Shown here: positions 50,185 through 59,312 of the stretch, one piece after another | Numbering within the stretch: position 1 is the stretch's first letter | Layout: every line of letters starts with the position of its first letter | Source of the DNA: Dysosmobacter acutus | GTDB lineage: Bacteria; Bacillota; Clostridia; Oscillospirales; Oscillospiraceae | DNA: 64,000 bases | NCBI RefSeq assembly: GCF_018919205.1 | Contig: NZ_JAHLQN010000001.1 | Coordinates: forward strand, 806,001 to 870,000 | Reading direction: 5' to 3' | Position numbers and translations under genes: made by a program | The notes under the pieces: generated by a model | What the model saw: the letters and a program-made list of their open reading frames with translations, nothing else | Databases searched by the model: none | What the model was told of the DNA's origin: nothing

Positions 50185-50405
50185 CAATGAAAATGCAGGC
50201 GGCCTGAAATAGAAGGACATCATATCGTTGTTCGGTTTTGAGGGTGCATGGAGCGGCCATGAACCCCGTAAAGAGCAATGTCCACGTAAATCGGCATGCA
50301 AAGCAGCGCAGCGTTTGTGTGTCGAAAAGGAAGGGCAACGGAGCAATACGGAGTTTCCGCCGGGGGCGGAAATGAAGCGAGCGCAGTTTGCCCCGATGAC
50401 GACGC

Positions 50406-50480
50406 GGCCCGTTGGTCAAGTGGTTAAGACAGCGGCCTCTCACGCCGTTAACATCGGTTCGAATCCGGTACGGGTCACCA
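50406..50480 (+). tRNA. tRNA-Glu (CTC)
   Basis: Acceptor GGCCCGT/ACGGGTC, anticodon loop CTCTCAC, encoded CCA. Confidence 0.93.
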
Positions 50481-50520
50481 GATCAAAGCAAGTTGCGGGG
50501 AAACCCGTATTGACGAATAT

Positions 50521-50596
50521 GCGCCTTTAGCTCAGTTGGTAGAGCAACTGACTCTTAATCAGTGGGTCCCGGGTTCGAGTCCCTGAAGGCGCACCA
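50521..50596 (+). tRNA. tRNA-Lys (CTT)
   Basis: Acceptor GCGCCTT/AAGGCGC, anticodon loop CTCTTAA, encoded CCA. Confidence 0.95.
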
Positions 50597-50669
50597 AAGT
50601 CAGCCGTTGAGGGTTGAGAATGGGAAGCGAGCGGGAGTTTGCTTCCGGTTCTAAGTCCTCAAAAAGGGC

Positions 50670-50698
50670 TTGACAAGAGTCTCAAAAAACCTTATAAT
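50670..50698 (+). promoter_or_regulatory. Consensus promoter before 5S rRNA and tRNA cluster
   Basis: TTGACA (50670-50675), exactly 17 bp, TATAAT (50693-50698). Lies between tRNA-Lys and 5S. Confidence 0.8.
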
Positions 50699-50728
50699 TT
50701 GTTTGTTTTCCGGAGCTTCCGGATGACA

Positions 50729-50843
<115 letters not shown>

Positions 50844-50887
50844 ACAAAGTTCAGGCTTTGGTTCAAGAGAGCTGGAGTCTGACACAT

Positions 50888-50962
50888 TCCTCCTTAGCTC
50901 AATGGTAGAGCACGCGGCTGTTAACCGCGGGGTTGTTGGTTCGAGCCCAACAGGGGGAGCCA
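50888..50962 (+). tRNA. tRNA-Asn (GTT)
   Basis: Acceptor TCCTCCT/AGGGGGA, anticodon loop CTGTTAA, encoded CCA. Confidence 0.95.
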
Positions 50963-51022
50963 AAGTATTGCCGCCACACGGCGTGGCGGCAATACTTCTC
51001 TTAAGACCAGGGCACCAGATAA

Positions 51023-51099
51023 GGGCCTTTAGCTCAGTTGGTTAGAGCAGACGGCTCATAACCGTCCGGTCCCGGGTTCGAGTCCCCGAAGGCCCACCA
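51023..51099 (+). tRNA. tRNA-Met (CAT), elongator type
   Basis: Acceptor GGGCCTT/AAGGCCC, anticodon loop CTCATAA, encoded CCA. A CAT anticodon could also mean tRNA-Ile2 (lysidine); the fully paired first acceptor pair argues against initiator tRNA. Confidence 0.9.
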
Positions 51100-51148
51100 C
51101 TTTATTCTGGCAGGGTATACGTTCTGACATAGCTTTGAAGTGCGAGAT

Positions 51149-51224
51149 AGGGGTATAGCTCAGTTGGTAGAGCAGCGGTCTCCAAAACCGCGTGTCGAGA
51201 GTTCGAATCTTTCTGCCCCTGCCA
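51149..51224 (+). tRNA. tRNA-Trp (CCA)
   Basis: Acceptor AGGGGTA/TGCCCCT, anticodon loop CTCCAAA, encoded CCA. Confidence 0.94.
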
Positions 51225-51233
51225 TAAAAACTC

Positions 51234-51262
51234 TTTACATCAAGGACAGGCTATGTTACAAT
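51234..51262 (+). promoter_or_regulatory. Candidate promoter before tRNA-Asp and tRNA-Thr
   Basis: TTTACA (51234-51239), 17 bp, TACAAT (51257-51262). Confidence 0.5.
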
Positions 51263-51289
51263 AATTTGGCTTGGTTGTGATGTCAATAT

Positions 51290-51366
51290 GGCCAAGTAGT
51301 TCAGTTGGTTAGAACGCCAGCCTGTCACGCTGGAGGTCGTGGGTTCGAGCCCCATCTTGGTCGCCA
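51290..51366 (+). tRNA. tRNA-Asp (GTC)
   Basis: Acceptor GGCCAAG/CTTGGTC, anticodon loop CTGTCAC, encoded CCA. Confidence 0.95.
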
Positions 51367-51369
51367 TTT

Positions 51370-51445
<76 letters not shown>

Positions 51446-51501
51446 AAAGTACAAGGCAAAAAAGATATTTGGACCAAAGATCCAGTGTTTTCAAGCCTTG
51501 A

Positions 51502-51533
51502 GAGGCCCTCAACTTAGAAAAGTTGAGGGCCTC
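51502..51533 (+). terminator. Terminator of the rRNA/tRNA operon
   Basis: 14-bp perfect stem (51502-51515 with 51520-51533), AGAA loop, followed by AAATCTT. Strong stem, weak T-run. Confidence 0.7.
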
Positions 51534-51637
51534 AAATCTTAGATATCGACCCACCCAAAAGCCATTCCGGCAGGAGTCGAACTCCCAGCTACCAGTAGGT
51601 ACGATGGGTGTGAAGGAAGAAAACTGAAAAGAAAGCA

Positions 51638-51667
51638 CAAGGGTGGTCCTTTTGTGGGCCGCCCTTG
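51638..51667 (-). terminator. Terminator of the LysR gene
   Basis: 12-bp stem with two G-T wobble pairs (51638-51649 with 51656-51667), 30 bp past the LysR stop and convergent with the tRNA operon. Confidence 0.55.
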
Positions 51668-51699
51668 TACTTTATCTGGCAATCGTTACCGTTCAAAGA

Positions 51700-52575
51700 T
51701 TAAGCCAATTCCTGCTGCAATTGCTTCAGAAACACTTCGGCTACTCTTGTAAACACCTGATACTTTTTCCAGACAAGATACAGCTTTGTCTCCAGCGCAG
51801 GCATGAGCGGCTGGAAGCACAGCTCGCTGTCCGAGCCGGTGTTGATCAGCTTATCGAAGGACAGGGCGTAGCCCATCCCCTCCCGCACCAGGATTCCGGC
51901 GTTATAGGCCAGATTAAAGGTGGCTACGATATTGAGCCGGTCCACCTTCTCTCCGAACCACTTTGGAAAATCCTCCGTGATCCCCTGCCGGGAGCAGATC
52001 AGCGGCAGGCCCAATAAATCCTTCATCTGGACAGCCTCCTTTTTGGCAAGGGGGCTGTCCTTACGCATCACAAGGCCCCAGCGGTCGGCGTGGGGGAGCT
52101 CCAGGTAATTATATTTGGACAGGTCTACCTCCTGGGCCAGGACCGCAAAGTCCAGCAAGCCCCTGTCCAGCCGCTCCGACACATCCTCGGTGTTGCCGCT
52201 GTACAGGTGCAGCCGGATACGGGGGTACTGTTCCTGCAGGGATTTGACGCACCGGGCCAGGTATTTGACTCCGTCGGACTCGGCGCAGCCGATACGGATA
52301 TCCCCGCCGGTGATCTCCCCCAGGGCCTTGAATTCATCGGCGGTCTTATCCACCATCTCCAGGATGTCCTCAGCACGTCTGCGCAGAAGCATCCCCTCGT
52401 CGGTCAGCTTGACGCTGTAATTGCTGCGGACAAACAGCTTTTTGCCCAGCTCGCTCTCCAGGTCCTTGAGTTGCTTGGACAGGGTGGGCTGGGACACATG
52501 AAGACGTTCCGCCGCCCGGGTGATATTCCCCTCCCGAGCAACCTCCAAAAAATAGCGCAGGACACGAATTTCCAT
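51700..52575 (-). CDS. LysR-family transcriptional regulator
   Basis: 291 residues from ATG 52575 (AGGAGG 7 nt upstream; the open frame begins at 52623). N-terminal winged HTH: YFLEVAREGNITRAAERLHV then SQPTLSKQLKDLESELGKKL. C-terminal type 2 periplasmic-like effector domain with IRIGCAESDGVKYLA. Divergent from the redox operon at 52702, and a 10-bp-arm palindrome lies between them, so it very probably controls that operon. The effector is unknown. Confidence 0.95.
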   Translation of the reverse strand: MEIRVLRYFLEVAREGNITRAAERLHVSQPTLSKQLKDLESELGKKLFVRSNYSVKLTDEGMLLRRRAEDILEMVDKTADEFKALGEITGGDIRIGCAESDGVKYLARCVKSLQEQYPRIRLHLYSGNTEDVSERLDRGLLDFAVLAQEVDLSKYNYLELPHADRWGLVMRKDSPLAKKEAVQMKDLLGLPLICSRQGITEDFPKWFGEKVDRLNIVATFNLAYNAGILVREGMGYALSFDKLINTGSDSELCFQPLMPALETKLYLVWKKYQVFTRVAEVFLKQLQQELA

Positions 52576-52608
52576 ATAGGTACCTCCTGTTTCCAGAATA
52601 GCAGAGAT

Positions 52609-52631
52609 AGTTATTCTTTTCAAGAATAACT
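52609..52631. promoter_or_regulatory. Palindromic LysR operator
   Basis: AGTTATTCTT (52609-52618), TTC, AAGAATAACT (52622-52631), a perfect palindrome with 10-bp arms in the divergent intergenic region, centred about 31 bp before the -35 box. Confidence 0.7.
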
Positions 52632-52650
52632 TGATATAGAAAACGGGTAT

Positions 52651-52679
52651 TTGATATTTCTGGATGACAGACTTATACT
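52651..52679 (+). promoter_or_regulatory. Promoter of the redox operon
   Basis: TTGATA (52651-52656), 17 bp, TATACT (52674-52679), followed by AGGAGG and ATG 52702. Confidence 0.7.
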
Positions 52680-52701
52680 AAAGACAACAGGAGGTGGTAC
52701 C

Positions 52702-52950
52702 ATGACGGAGGCGTCAGACATCCAAGGCATCCTCTATCAGAATCTGATGGACGCGGGCTGCGACCGGGAGACGGTCCAGCAGTGTATGGCCCTATCCCAA
52801 AGCGGGAAAACGTCCGAGCTGCTCCGGCTGCTCGCCAGTCATCGGAAAGCCCTGCTGGATGCGGTCCACCGGAACCAAAAGCAGCTCGACTACTTGGACT
52901 ACCTTGTCTATCAAACAGAAAAAGAACAGCGTCAGGAGGAATCACAATGA
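52702..52950 (+). CDS. Small helical protein of unknown function
   Basis: 82 residues from ATG 52702 (AGGAGGTG upstream). Mostly helical and charged, with a CDRETVQQCMALSQSGKTSE segment in the middle. Its stop overlaps the dehydrogenase ATG by 4 bp (ATGA), so the two are translationally coupled. No named family recognised; it may be a small regulator or partner of the dehydrogenase. Confidence 0.8.
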   Translation: MTEASDIQGILYQNLMDAGCDRETVQQCMALSQSGKTSELLRLLASHRKALLDAVHRNQKQLDYLDYLVYQTEKEQRQEESQ

Positions 52951-54122
52951 ACCAATTTGATTTTAATAACCCCACCCATTTGATTTTTGGCAGCGGGAGC
53001 ATCGCAACGCTGGGCCGGCAACCGCTGCCGGGAAAAAAGGCGCTCCTGCTCATGTCCGGCGGCAGGTCTGCTCAGGTCAGCGGCGCCTACGGCAAGGTGA
53101 CGGCCCAGCTCAAGGCGGCGGGCGTGGCGTGGGCCGAATTCGCAAAAATTATGGAGAACCCCCTCAAGAGCGTCGTCATGGATGGGGCGGCCTTTGCCCG
53201 GGACAACGGCTGCGACTTCATCCTGGCCCTGGGCGGCGGCGCGGTGCTGGACGCCTCTGTCGCCGTCTCCGCCATGGCTACCAACCCCGGCGACCTATGG
53301 GACTATGTGCAGGGCGGCACCGGCAAGGGACAGCCCCTGGTGAATCCCGGCCTGCCGATCGTCACCGTCACCCTCACCGCCGGGACCGGCTCGGAGCTCA
53401 ACTTCTGGGGCGTCATCTCCAACCCGAACACCCACGAGAAGATCGGCTTCGGCGGCCATCCTTCCCTGACACCAGTGCTGGCCGTGGTGGACCCAGAGCT
53501 GATGCGCACCGTACCGCCCAAGTACACCGCCTACCAGGGTTTCGACGCCCTGTTCCACCACACGGAGGTCATGATGAGCAGGGGCGTCAACCTCCTGAGC
53601 GAAACCCTGGCTCTCTCCGCCATTGAGCATATCGCCCAATATCTGCCCCGGGCCGTCAAGGACGGCAGCGACCTTGAAGCCCGGGAGCACGTGGCCTACG
53701 GCAGCACCCTGGCGGGGATGACCATGCAGCTCACCAGCACCACCGCCCAGCACTCCATGGAGCACTCCATGAGCGCCTATCATCACGATCTGCCCCACGG
53801 CGCGGGCCTGATTATGATCTCCAGGGCCTTTGCCCAGTTTTTCATTGATCGCCACGCCTGCGACGGGCAGTTTGTTAAAATGGCGCGGGCCATGGGGATG
53901 CCCGCCGCCGACAGGCCGGAGGATTTTATCACCGCCCTGGTAAAGCTCCAGAAGGACTGCGGCGTGGCCGACCTGAAGATGAGCGACTACGGCTTTGTGC
54001 CGGAGGAGGCCATGACCCTGGCCAAGGGGGCTCGCTCCATGCAGGGCGGCCTGTTCGCCGCCAACCCCTGTGAGATGACCGACGAGGACTGCGCGGAGAT
54101 CTTCCGCAAATCCTACCGCTGA
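52947..54122 (+). CDS. Iron-containing alcohol dehydrogenase
   Basis: 391 residues from ATG 52947 (AGGAGG upstream). Group III Fe-ADH, related to butanol dehydrogenase: N-terminal FDFNNPTHLIFGSGSI, NAD-binding ALGGGAVLDASVAVS, and metal ligands in GFDALFHHTE and the HSMEHSMSAYHHDLPHG segment. It oxidises or reduces an alcohol/aldehyde pair with NAD(P). A close paralogue starts beyond the right edge and ends at 63501. The LysR-controlled operon suggests induction by the substrate or by stress. Confidence 0.95.
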   Translation: MNQFDFNNPTHLIFGSGSIATLGRQPLPGKKALLLMSGGRSAQVSGAYGKVTAQLKAAGVAWAEFAKIMENPLKSVVMDGAAFARDNGCDFILALGGGAVLDASVAVSAMATNPGDLWDYVQGGTGKGQPLVNPGLPIVTVTLTAGTGSELNFWGVISNPNTHEKIGFGGHPSLTPVLAVVDPELMRTVPPKYTAYQGFDALFHHTEVMMSRGVNLLSETLALSAIEHIAQYLPRAVKDGSDLEAREHVAYGSTLAGMTMQLTSTTAQHSMEHSMSAYHHDLPHGAGLIMISRAFAQFFIDRHACDGQFVKMARAMGMPAADRPEDFITALVKLQKDCGVADLKMSDYGFVPEEAMTLAKGARSMQGGLFAANPCEMTDEDCAEIFRKSYR

Positions 54123-54137
54123 CGGGGAGGGCCTGCG

Positions 54138-54692
54138 ATGAATCCCGATGACCAGATTCAGACCGGACTAAAAGACCCGGAAGTCATGCGCGCCGCCAGC
54201 CAGCGGGCGCTCCGCCTGACCATGGAGCTGAACGGGGCCTACCACACCCCGGAGCGGGTGCGGGCGCTGTTCTTCCAACTCATCAACCAGCCGGTGGATG
54301 AGACCTTCTGCCTGTTCCCGCCCTTCTACACCGACTATGGTCAGAACATCACGGTGGGCAAGGACGTGTTCATCAACACCGGCTGCCGCTTCCAGGACCA
54401 GGGCGGCATCGTCCTGGGGGACGGCGCGCTCATCGGCCACAACGTGGTGCTGGCCACCCTCAACCACGACGAGGACCCGGCCAGGCGCTATATCCTGCAC
54501 CCGGCCCCCATCATACTGGGCAAAAACGTCTGGATCGGGGCCAATGCCACCGTGGTCCCCGGCGTTACCATCGGGGACGGAGCCGTGGTGGCCGCGGGAG
54601 CGGTGGTAACAAGGGATGTGCCGCCCAATGTAGTGGTGGGCGGCGTGCCCGCCCGTATCCTGAAACGAATCGAAACGGAGGTATCAGAATGA
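54138..54692 (+). CDS. Hexapeptide-repeat O-acetyltransferase (maltose/NodL type)
   Basis: 184 residues. Left-handed beta-helix repeats ([63 protein letters not shown]) with the catalytic His in LNHDED typical of maltose acetyltransferases. It moves acetyl from acetyl-CoA to a sugar or similar hydroxyl. GGGGAGGG precedes ATG 54138, and its stop overlaps the next gene. Confidence 0.92.
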   Translation: MNPDDQIQTGLKDPEVMRAASQRALRLTMELNGAYHTPERVRALFFQLINQPVDETFCLFPPFYTDYGQNITVGKDVFINTGCRFQDQGGIVLGDGALIGHNVVLATLNHDEDPARRYILHPAPIILGKNVWIGANATVVPGVTIGDGAVVAAGAVVTRDVPPNVVVGGVPARILKRIETEVSE

Positions 54693-55231
54693 AAAAGAAA
54701 GTCCTGGCCCTGTCCACCAGCCCCCGGCGGGGCGGCAATTCGGAGCTTCTGGCTGATGCCTTCCTGGCCGGCGCGGCGGAGGCGGGGCATGAGACGGAAA
54801 AAATCTGCCTGTATGATCAGAATATCCAGTTCTGCCGGGGGTGCCTGGCCTGCCAGAAGACGAAACGATGCATCATCCGCGATGACGTGGAGGGTATTCT
54901 GGAGAAGATGCGCCGTGTCGACGTGCTGGTCTTCGCCACACCCATCTACTTCTACGAGATGAGCGGCCAGATGAAGACCCTGCTGGACCGCACCAATCCC
55001 CTGTTCCCGGCGGAGTACGCCTTCCGGGATATCTACCTGCTGGCGACGGCGGCGGACGGGGACGAGAGCGCCATGGATGGCGCGGTAAAGGGCCTGGAGG
55101 GCTGGATCTCCTGCTTTGACCGGGCTAAGCTCTCCGGCGTGGTACGGGGCGTGGGCGTGGACAGTCTCGGCGCAATCCAAACCCACCCCGCCCTCCTGGA
55201 GCGGGCCGCCCGGATGGGGCGGAGCCTGTGA
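54689..55231 (+). CDS. Flavodoxin-fold NAD(P)H-dependent FMN reductase / iron-sulfur flavoprotein
   Basis: 180 residues. FMN-binding [13 protein letters not shown] (residues 9-21), [14 protein letters not shown] and the [13 protein letters not shown] cysteine motif typical of iron-sulfur flavoproteins. Overlaps the acetyltransferase stop (ATGA). Probably feeds electrons to the same pathway as the alcohol dehydrogenase. Confidence 0.92.
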   Translation: MKKKVLALSTSPRRGGNSELLADAFLAGAAEAGHETEKICLYDQNIQFCRGCLACQKTKRCIIRDDVEGILEKMRRVDVLVFATPIYFYEMSGQMKTLLDRTNPLFPAEYAFRDIYLLATAADGDESAMDGAVKGLEGWISCFDRAKLSGVVRGVGVDSLGAIQTHPALLERAARMGRSL

Positions 55232-55245
55232 ACAGGAGGCTGCAT

Positions 55246-57104
55246 ATGAGAAGACGGTTTTTATCCCTGGCGCTGGTATTCTGCACGCTGAGTCTGCTGA
55301 CGCTGCCGGCCTGCGCGGCGGAAAAGCGAACGGAGTCCTCCTCCGTACCGGAGGACATCCGCACTGCCGACACCACAATGGCTTTTACAGACATAGACGA
55401 CAATGCTTGGTATGCGGAGGCGGTCCGATTCTGTTCCGAACAGGGGATCATGGGCGGCACCACCAATACCACCTTTTCCCCCGACGCTTCCATGACCCGC
55501 GCCATGCTGGCTGCGGTGCTCTACCGCATGGCCGGAAGTTCCTCTGTGACGGCGGGCACAGATTTCACGGACGCCACCGGAGGCGCGTGGTACAGCGACG
55601 CTGTCTCCTGGGCCTCCGGCTCCGGCATCCTGTCTGGTTACGGGAACGGCCTGTTCGGCGTAGATGACCCGGTGACCCGTGAACAGGCCGCGGCAGTCCT
55701 CTGGCGCTATGCCGGGTCCCCCGAATCCGACACGACGGGGGAAGCCTTTGCCGATGGGGCGTCCATCTCCACTTGGGCGGTTCCGGCTGTGAATTGGGCT
55801 AAAGCCAATGGCATTCTGAATGGAAAAACGGGCAACCGATTTGACCCCAAGGCGGAACTCACCCGCGGGGAGACCGCCGTGCTTCTGCACCGCTATTTGA
55901 GCCGCGATTCGGTGGATGCGCCGCCGCTTTCAGAGCAAGTTCTCGTGATTTCCGTGGGCGGCAGGGACTTCACAGCCCTGTTGGAGGACAACGCCGCCGC
56001 CCGCGCGCTGGCGGAGCGACTGCCCCTCACAGTGACCATGGACGAGCTCAACGGCAACGAGAAATTTCACTATTTCCAGGAGAACTTCCCCACCACCCCG
56101 GAGCGGCCAGGGACCATTCAGGCAGGCGACCTGATGCTGTATGGCTCGGACTGTCTGGTGCTGTTTTACGAGAGCTTTGCCAGTTCCTATTCCTATACCA
56201 GATTGGGGCGGATCGCTGACCCGGCCAGATTGGCCGAGGCCGTGGGCGGCGGAACTGTGGAGGTGACTTTCCGGATGCAGACACAGGAAAGCGTGTGGGA
56301 TACCCATGCGGAACCCAAAACCCTTGTGGCCTATTTTTCCGCCACAGGCACCACCCGCCCCCTGGCCGAATACGCGGCCAATTTCCTGGACGCCGACCTC
56401 TATTAGATCGTGCCGGAGATTCCCTATACCGCCGATGATTTGAACTATAACAATAGTTCCAGCCGGTCCAATCGGGAACAGTCCGATCCCTCCGCCCGTC
56501 CCGCTATTTCGGGGAGCGTGGAGAATATGGAGGATTATAATGTCGTGCTTCTGGGCTACCCCGTCTGGCACGGCCAAGCTCCAAAAATCATCTACACATT
56601 TTTAGAAAGCTATGAGTTTTCCGGGAAGACCATTGTGCCGTTCTGTACTTCCCACAGCAGCGGCATCGGCTCCAGCGATACCAACCTCCATGTCCTGGCG
56701 CCGGGAGCAGACTGGCGCTCCGGCAAGCGGTTTCCCGGCGGGACCGGCCGGGAGACAATCACGGATTGGGTCCACGGACTGGATTTGTCCCGGACACCCA
56801 CCGCAACAGGCATCGGGAGATTCGACTTCGAGACGGGGACCGTCATACTCAACAGCGGCTACGCTATGCCCATTAACGGCCTTGGAACTTACTCCCTGAC
56901 CGGCGAAACCTGCTTTACCTCCGTGTCGGCGGCGCTGGAACGGGGCGTCCGGCTCATCGACACCGCCTATATGTACCATAACGAGGCGGAGGTTGGGCGG
57001 GCGGTGCGGGAGTCCGGCATCCCCAGGGAGGAAATTTTCGTCATCACCAAGCTCTACCCAAGCCAATTTGCCAATGCGGAAGACGCCATCGACCAGGCCC
57101 TCTT
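55246..57104 (+). pseudogene. Multidomain SLH / cyclophilin-like / flavodoxin / aldo-keto reductase gene, broken
   Basis: ATG 55246 (AGGAGG upstream) starts a signal peptide, then three SLH surface-anchoring repeats (about 45-95, 102-155, 160-215), a cyclophilin-like domain (from VLVISVGGRDFTALLED) and a flavodoxin start (TLVAYFSATGTTRPLAEYAA). An in-frame TAG at 56404 stops it. The same frame then continues with IVPEIPYTADDLNYNN, completing the flavodoxin, and with an aldo-keto reductase start (GVRLIDTAYMYHNEAEVGRA). Related flavodoxins read DLYEIVPE, so a GAG to TAG change is likely. The reductase is cut at about 57104 by foreign integrase sequence. An exported 392-residue product could still be made. 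Confidence 0.75.
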
Positions 57105-57251
57105 GGTGGTCAGCTCCTTCTGGGTGTCTGCGTAGATGTAGCGGAAGATGGAGTCACCGTTTTCTTTGTGACCCACCACGATGCGGCCCTCCCAGCGGCC
57201 ATCTTTTCTTTTTCTAACCATGCCGCCCCCGGACGGTCTGCGTTTTGCCAT
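57104..57251 (-). pseudogene. Truncated tyrosine integrase (N-terminus only)
   Basis: ATG 57251 with AAGGAGG upstream starts MAKRRPSGGGMVRKRKDGRW, then EGRIVVGHKENGDSIFRYIY and TQKELTTK, the arm-binding start of an integrase. Homology stops near 57104, where the sequence becomes the antisense of the aldo-keto reductase. No catalytic domain. Confidence 0.8.
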
Positions 57252-57385
57252 GATTATGCACCTCCTTTGTAGCAACACACAATACCCTAACTCTGCCGGA
57301 ATAGCCATACCTAATAGCGGATATCCATAAAATATTTTTGTTGCGGCGGCCCTTTTACTCTTTGTTTTGCGGCGCAGATTTTGAA

Positions 57386-57826
57386 TCACCTCTCGTTGAC
57401 CTCTTCCTCCGATTCTTCGTCTATGAGAAGAGGGACTGTGTACTTTCTTGCGGTATCCAGGGAGATGTATCCCTTGGTATCGTTGACCAGAGCCACCGCT
57501 TTGCCCCGCAGCTTGTGGGTGTCCTCGTATGAAAGCCCGACCATGGAGGCCAGCGTCAGATGCATCTGCGCGATCTCCACCGCAATCTTGTAGGACAGCT
57601 TGGCCAGATGCTTTTCCATCTGCTTGATCTCACTGCGCTCGATGGTCTGATAAAACTGGGACAGCTCTCCCGTAAACTCCTTCAGCAGGTCCCGGCTGAC
57701 ATACTCCCGGAGGGCGACGTTCACTAATTAGGAGCGATTAGCGAAACCGAATCGCTCCCAGCTTTGGTCTGCCAACCAAATGGTTTCAGAGGGAAGCGAC
57801 ACTGTGATCTTCTCAGTCTTCTTCAT
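57386..57826 (-). pseudogene. Ribbon-helix-helix protein split by a stop codon
   Basis: ATG 57826 starts MKKTEKITVSLPSETIWLAD, an RHH DNA-binding start, to FANRS, then TAA at 57728-57730, then LVNVALREYVSRDLLKEF in the same frame to 57386. Such proteins normally read NRSELVNVALREY, so GAA to TAA is likely. The C-terminal part is a helical domain of about 110 residues. Confidence 0.7.
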
Positions 57827-58239
57827 CGTCACTCTCCTCCGGTTCCCGTCCTCTGCGCTGGTAGGCATAGATACTGTCGTAGCGGATGCTCCCCACTGTC
57901 TTGCGTCCGGCGCAGTTCCTCGAAGGTTTCCTCCGGGACGCCCAGAGACTGGCTGGCGAACAGGTGGCTGGCCATTTCCTGCTCCACGCACATCCGAAAG
58001 AGCTGACGGCAGATCCGCCCCTCCAGCTTTCCAAGCTGCTCCTCCAGAAACGCAAGAGTTGTCTTATCCATGTACGCTTCGTGACTTTCTACGTTGAGAA
58101 ATCCTGTGTAGAACTCCACCGCCTTGCAGACGAATTCGCTTCGGATGGCGTGGCCGTGGAGCGGGTAGAGTGCGTCGATCTCTTTTACCTGACTGGGCGG
58201 CATCAAAATACCGACCCGTTCCTTTCTCTCCTGTGTCAT
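57813..58239 (-). pseudogene. Element regulator-like protein with probable frameshift
   Basis: ATG 58239 (GGAGGTATG upstream) encodes MTQERKERVGILMPPSQVKE and on to EELRRTQ. In this frame it ends at 57829 with an unlikely tail. In the next frame GSIRYDSIYAYQRRG and REPEESDDEED continue to TGA 57813, overlapping the RHH start by the usual few bases. That overlap favours a one-base indel near 57900. Function unknown; typical RHH-neighbour in ICEs. Confidence 0.5.
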
Positions 58240-58525
58240 CTTACATACCTCCATAAAATCTTGAAAATCCATTGGGGAAAATATTGACTTACAGCCACCT
58301 TGACCCCCGCCTTCAAATCCCGCAACCCCTTGCCCCGACCCGCATTGCGGGGCGGTGTGGCTTGGCGGAGGACGCTTGCGCCCGCCCGCCTTTATCCTGC
58401 ACCGTTTTCGACCCCTCGGTCCACCCGGGACTTTCGGCCACACGGTTCTTACCCTCGGGCTTTATGGTGTAGCGGCCGGGTGGTTGCTCCTCGGCTGAAA
58501 ATGGCACACAGCGGCGCACAGGCGG
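58240..58525. other. GC-rich intergenic region inside the element remnant
   Basis: 286 bp with several GC-rich inverted repeats and no convincing gene. It could include an origin-type sequence, but I cannot identify one. Confidence 0.35.
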
Positions 58526-58933
58526 CTACACGGTGCATTTCTGTGTTTGCATGAGTTTCGCAGTTCGTTGGCGCTCTGTATTCAACTCCAACTGTTCCAG
58601 CTGTCGGTTGTAGTGCTCCTCTATCCATTCCTGAACAGGGCGGAGGGTATACCGCAGATTGCCGTTGCGCTTTACCCCAGCCTTGGTGATGACCTCGGTA
58701 GGCTCCGTGGAGATCAGCCCTCGTTCCTCCAGCAGCAGTGTGTACTTGCGCACCGTGTTCTCGCTCAGCCTCACCGCCTTGCCGATGGCTTTATAGCTGG
58801 GCCAGCATTGGTGGGTCTTGTGATCTTCACACCGCCGCAGGTAGCTGTACACTGCCAGCTCGCCGGGAGTCAGCCCCAAGAGGAACACTTCGTTGGGCAG
58901 AGAGGGAAAATTTCCGTGACCACTGTACTTCAT
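58526..58933 (-). CDS. Winged-helix protein, replication-initiator-like N-terminus
   Basis: 135 residues. PNEVFLLGLTPGELAVYSYL then WPSYKAIGKAVRLSENTVRK is a wHTH like those at the start of plasmid/ICE replication initiators and other helix-turn-helix element proteins. The C-terminal 40 residues are a charged helix. ATG 58933 overlaps the upstream gene's stop. The catalytic or oligomerisation domain of a full initiator is absent. Confidence 0.75.
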   Translation of the reverse strand: MKYSGHGNFPSLPNEVFLLGLTPGELAVYSYLRRCEDHKTHQCWPSYKAIGKAVRLSENTVRKYTLLLEERGLISTEPTEVITKAGVKRNGNLRYTLRPVQEWIEEHYNRQLEQLELNTERQRTAKLMQTQKCTV

Positions 58934-59139
58934 GTGTTGCCTCCCGCGTGCTCAGTCACCCACTGGATGAACTGTTCCTTTGGCACCACCATCCGACTGC
59001 CGACTCTCAGCACTGGGAACCCTGGTTCGTGCATGAGCTCGTATCCCGATGATGGAGATACACCCAGCACCTTTGCCACCATCGCCACATTCAGAAACAG
59101 CGGTAGCTCCTCATAGCTTTTGTAGACAGACTCTTTCAT
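58930..59139 (-). CDS. Excisionase-like HTH protein
   Basis: 69 residues from ATG 59139 (AAGGAGG upstream). FLNVAMVAKVLGVSPSSGYE then PVLRVGSRMVVPKEQFIQW is a MerR/excisionase-type HTH. Overlaps the next gene by 4 bp. Confidence 0.8.
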   Translation of the reverse strand: MKESVYKSYEELPLFLNVAMVAKVLGVSPSSGYELMHEPGFPVLRVGSRMVVPKEQFIQWVTEHAGGNT

Positions 59140-59249
59140 ATAGACCTCCTTCAAAAAATTCCCCTCTACTACTAATCTGGACATATTGGCCAATCGACAT
59201 AAAATTGACATACAACGTCTGCTTTCTTTGCCGTAGACTTGACAGAAAA

Positions 59250-59282
59250 CCGGAGCATCTGCCTTATCAGCAGATGCCCCGG
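59250..59282. terminator. Terminator between element genes
   Basis: Stem GCATCTGC/GCAGATGC extended by CCGG/CCGG around one mismatch, loop CTTATCA, TTTT on both outer sides. Ends the 59313 gene on the minus strand. Confidence 0.75.
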
Positions 59283-59312
59283 TTTTGATTTGTTGATTCA
59301 GTTGAAAGATAC

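Noticed and set aside
51550-51600. Minus-strand GGGAGTTCGACTCC resembling a tRNA T-arm after the tRNA cluster.
   Set aside because: No acceptor or anticodon stem can be folded; at best a degraded fragment.
56404-56406. TAG in the SLH/flavodoxin gene as pyrrolysine.
   Set aside because: No pyl genes seen, the aligned residue in relatives is Glu, and the gene is also truncated downstream, so simple decay is likelier.
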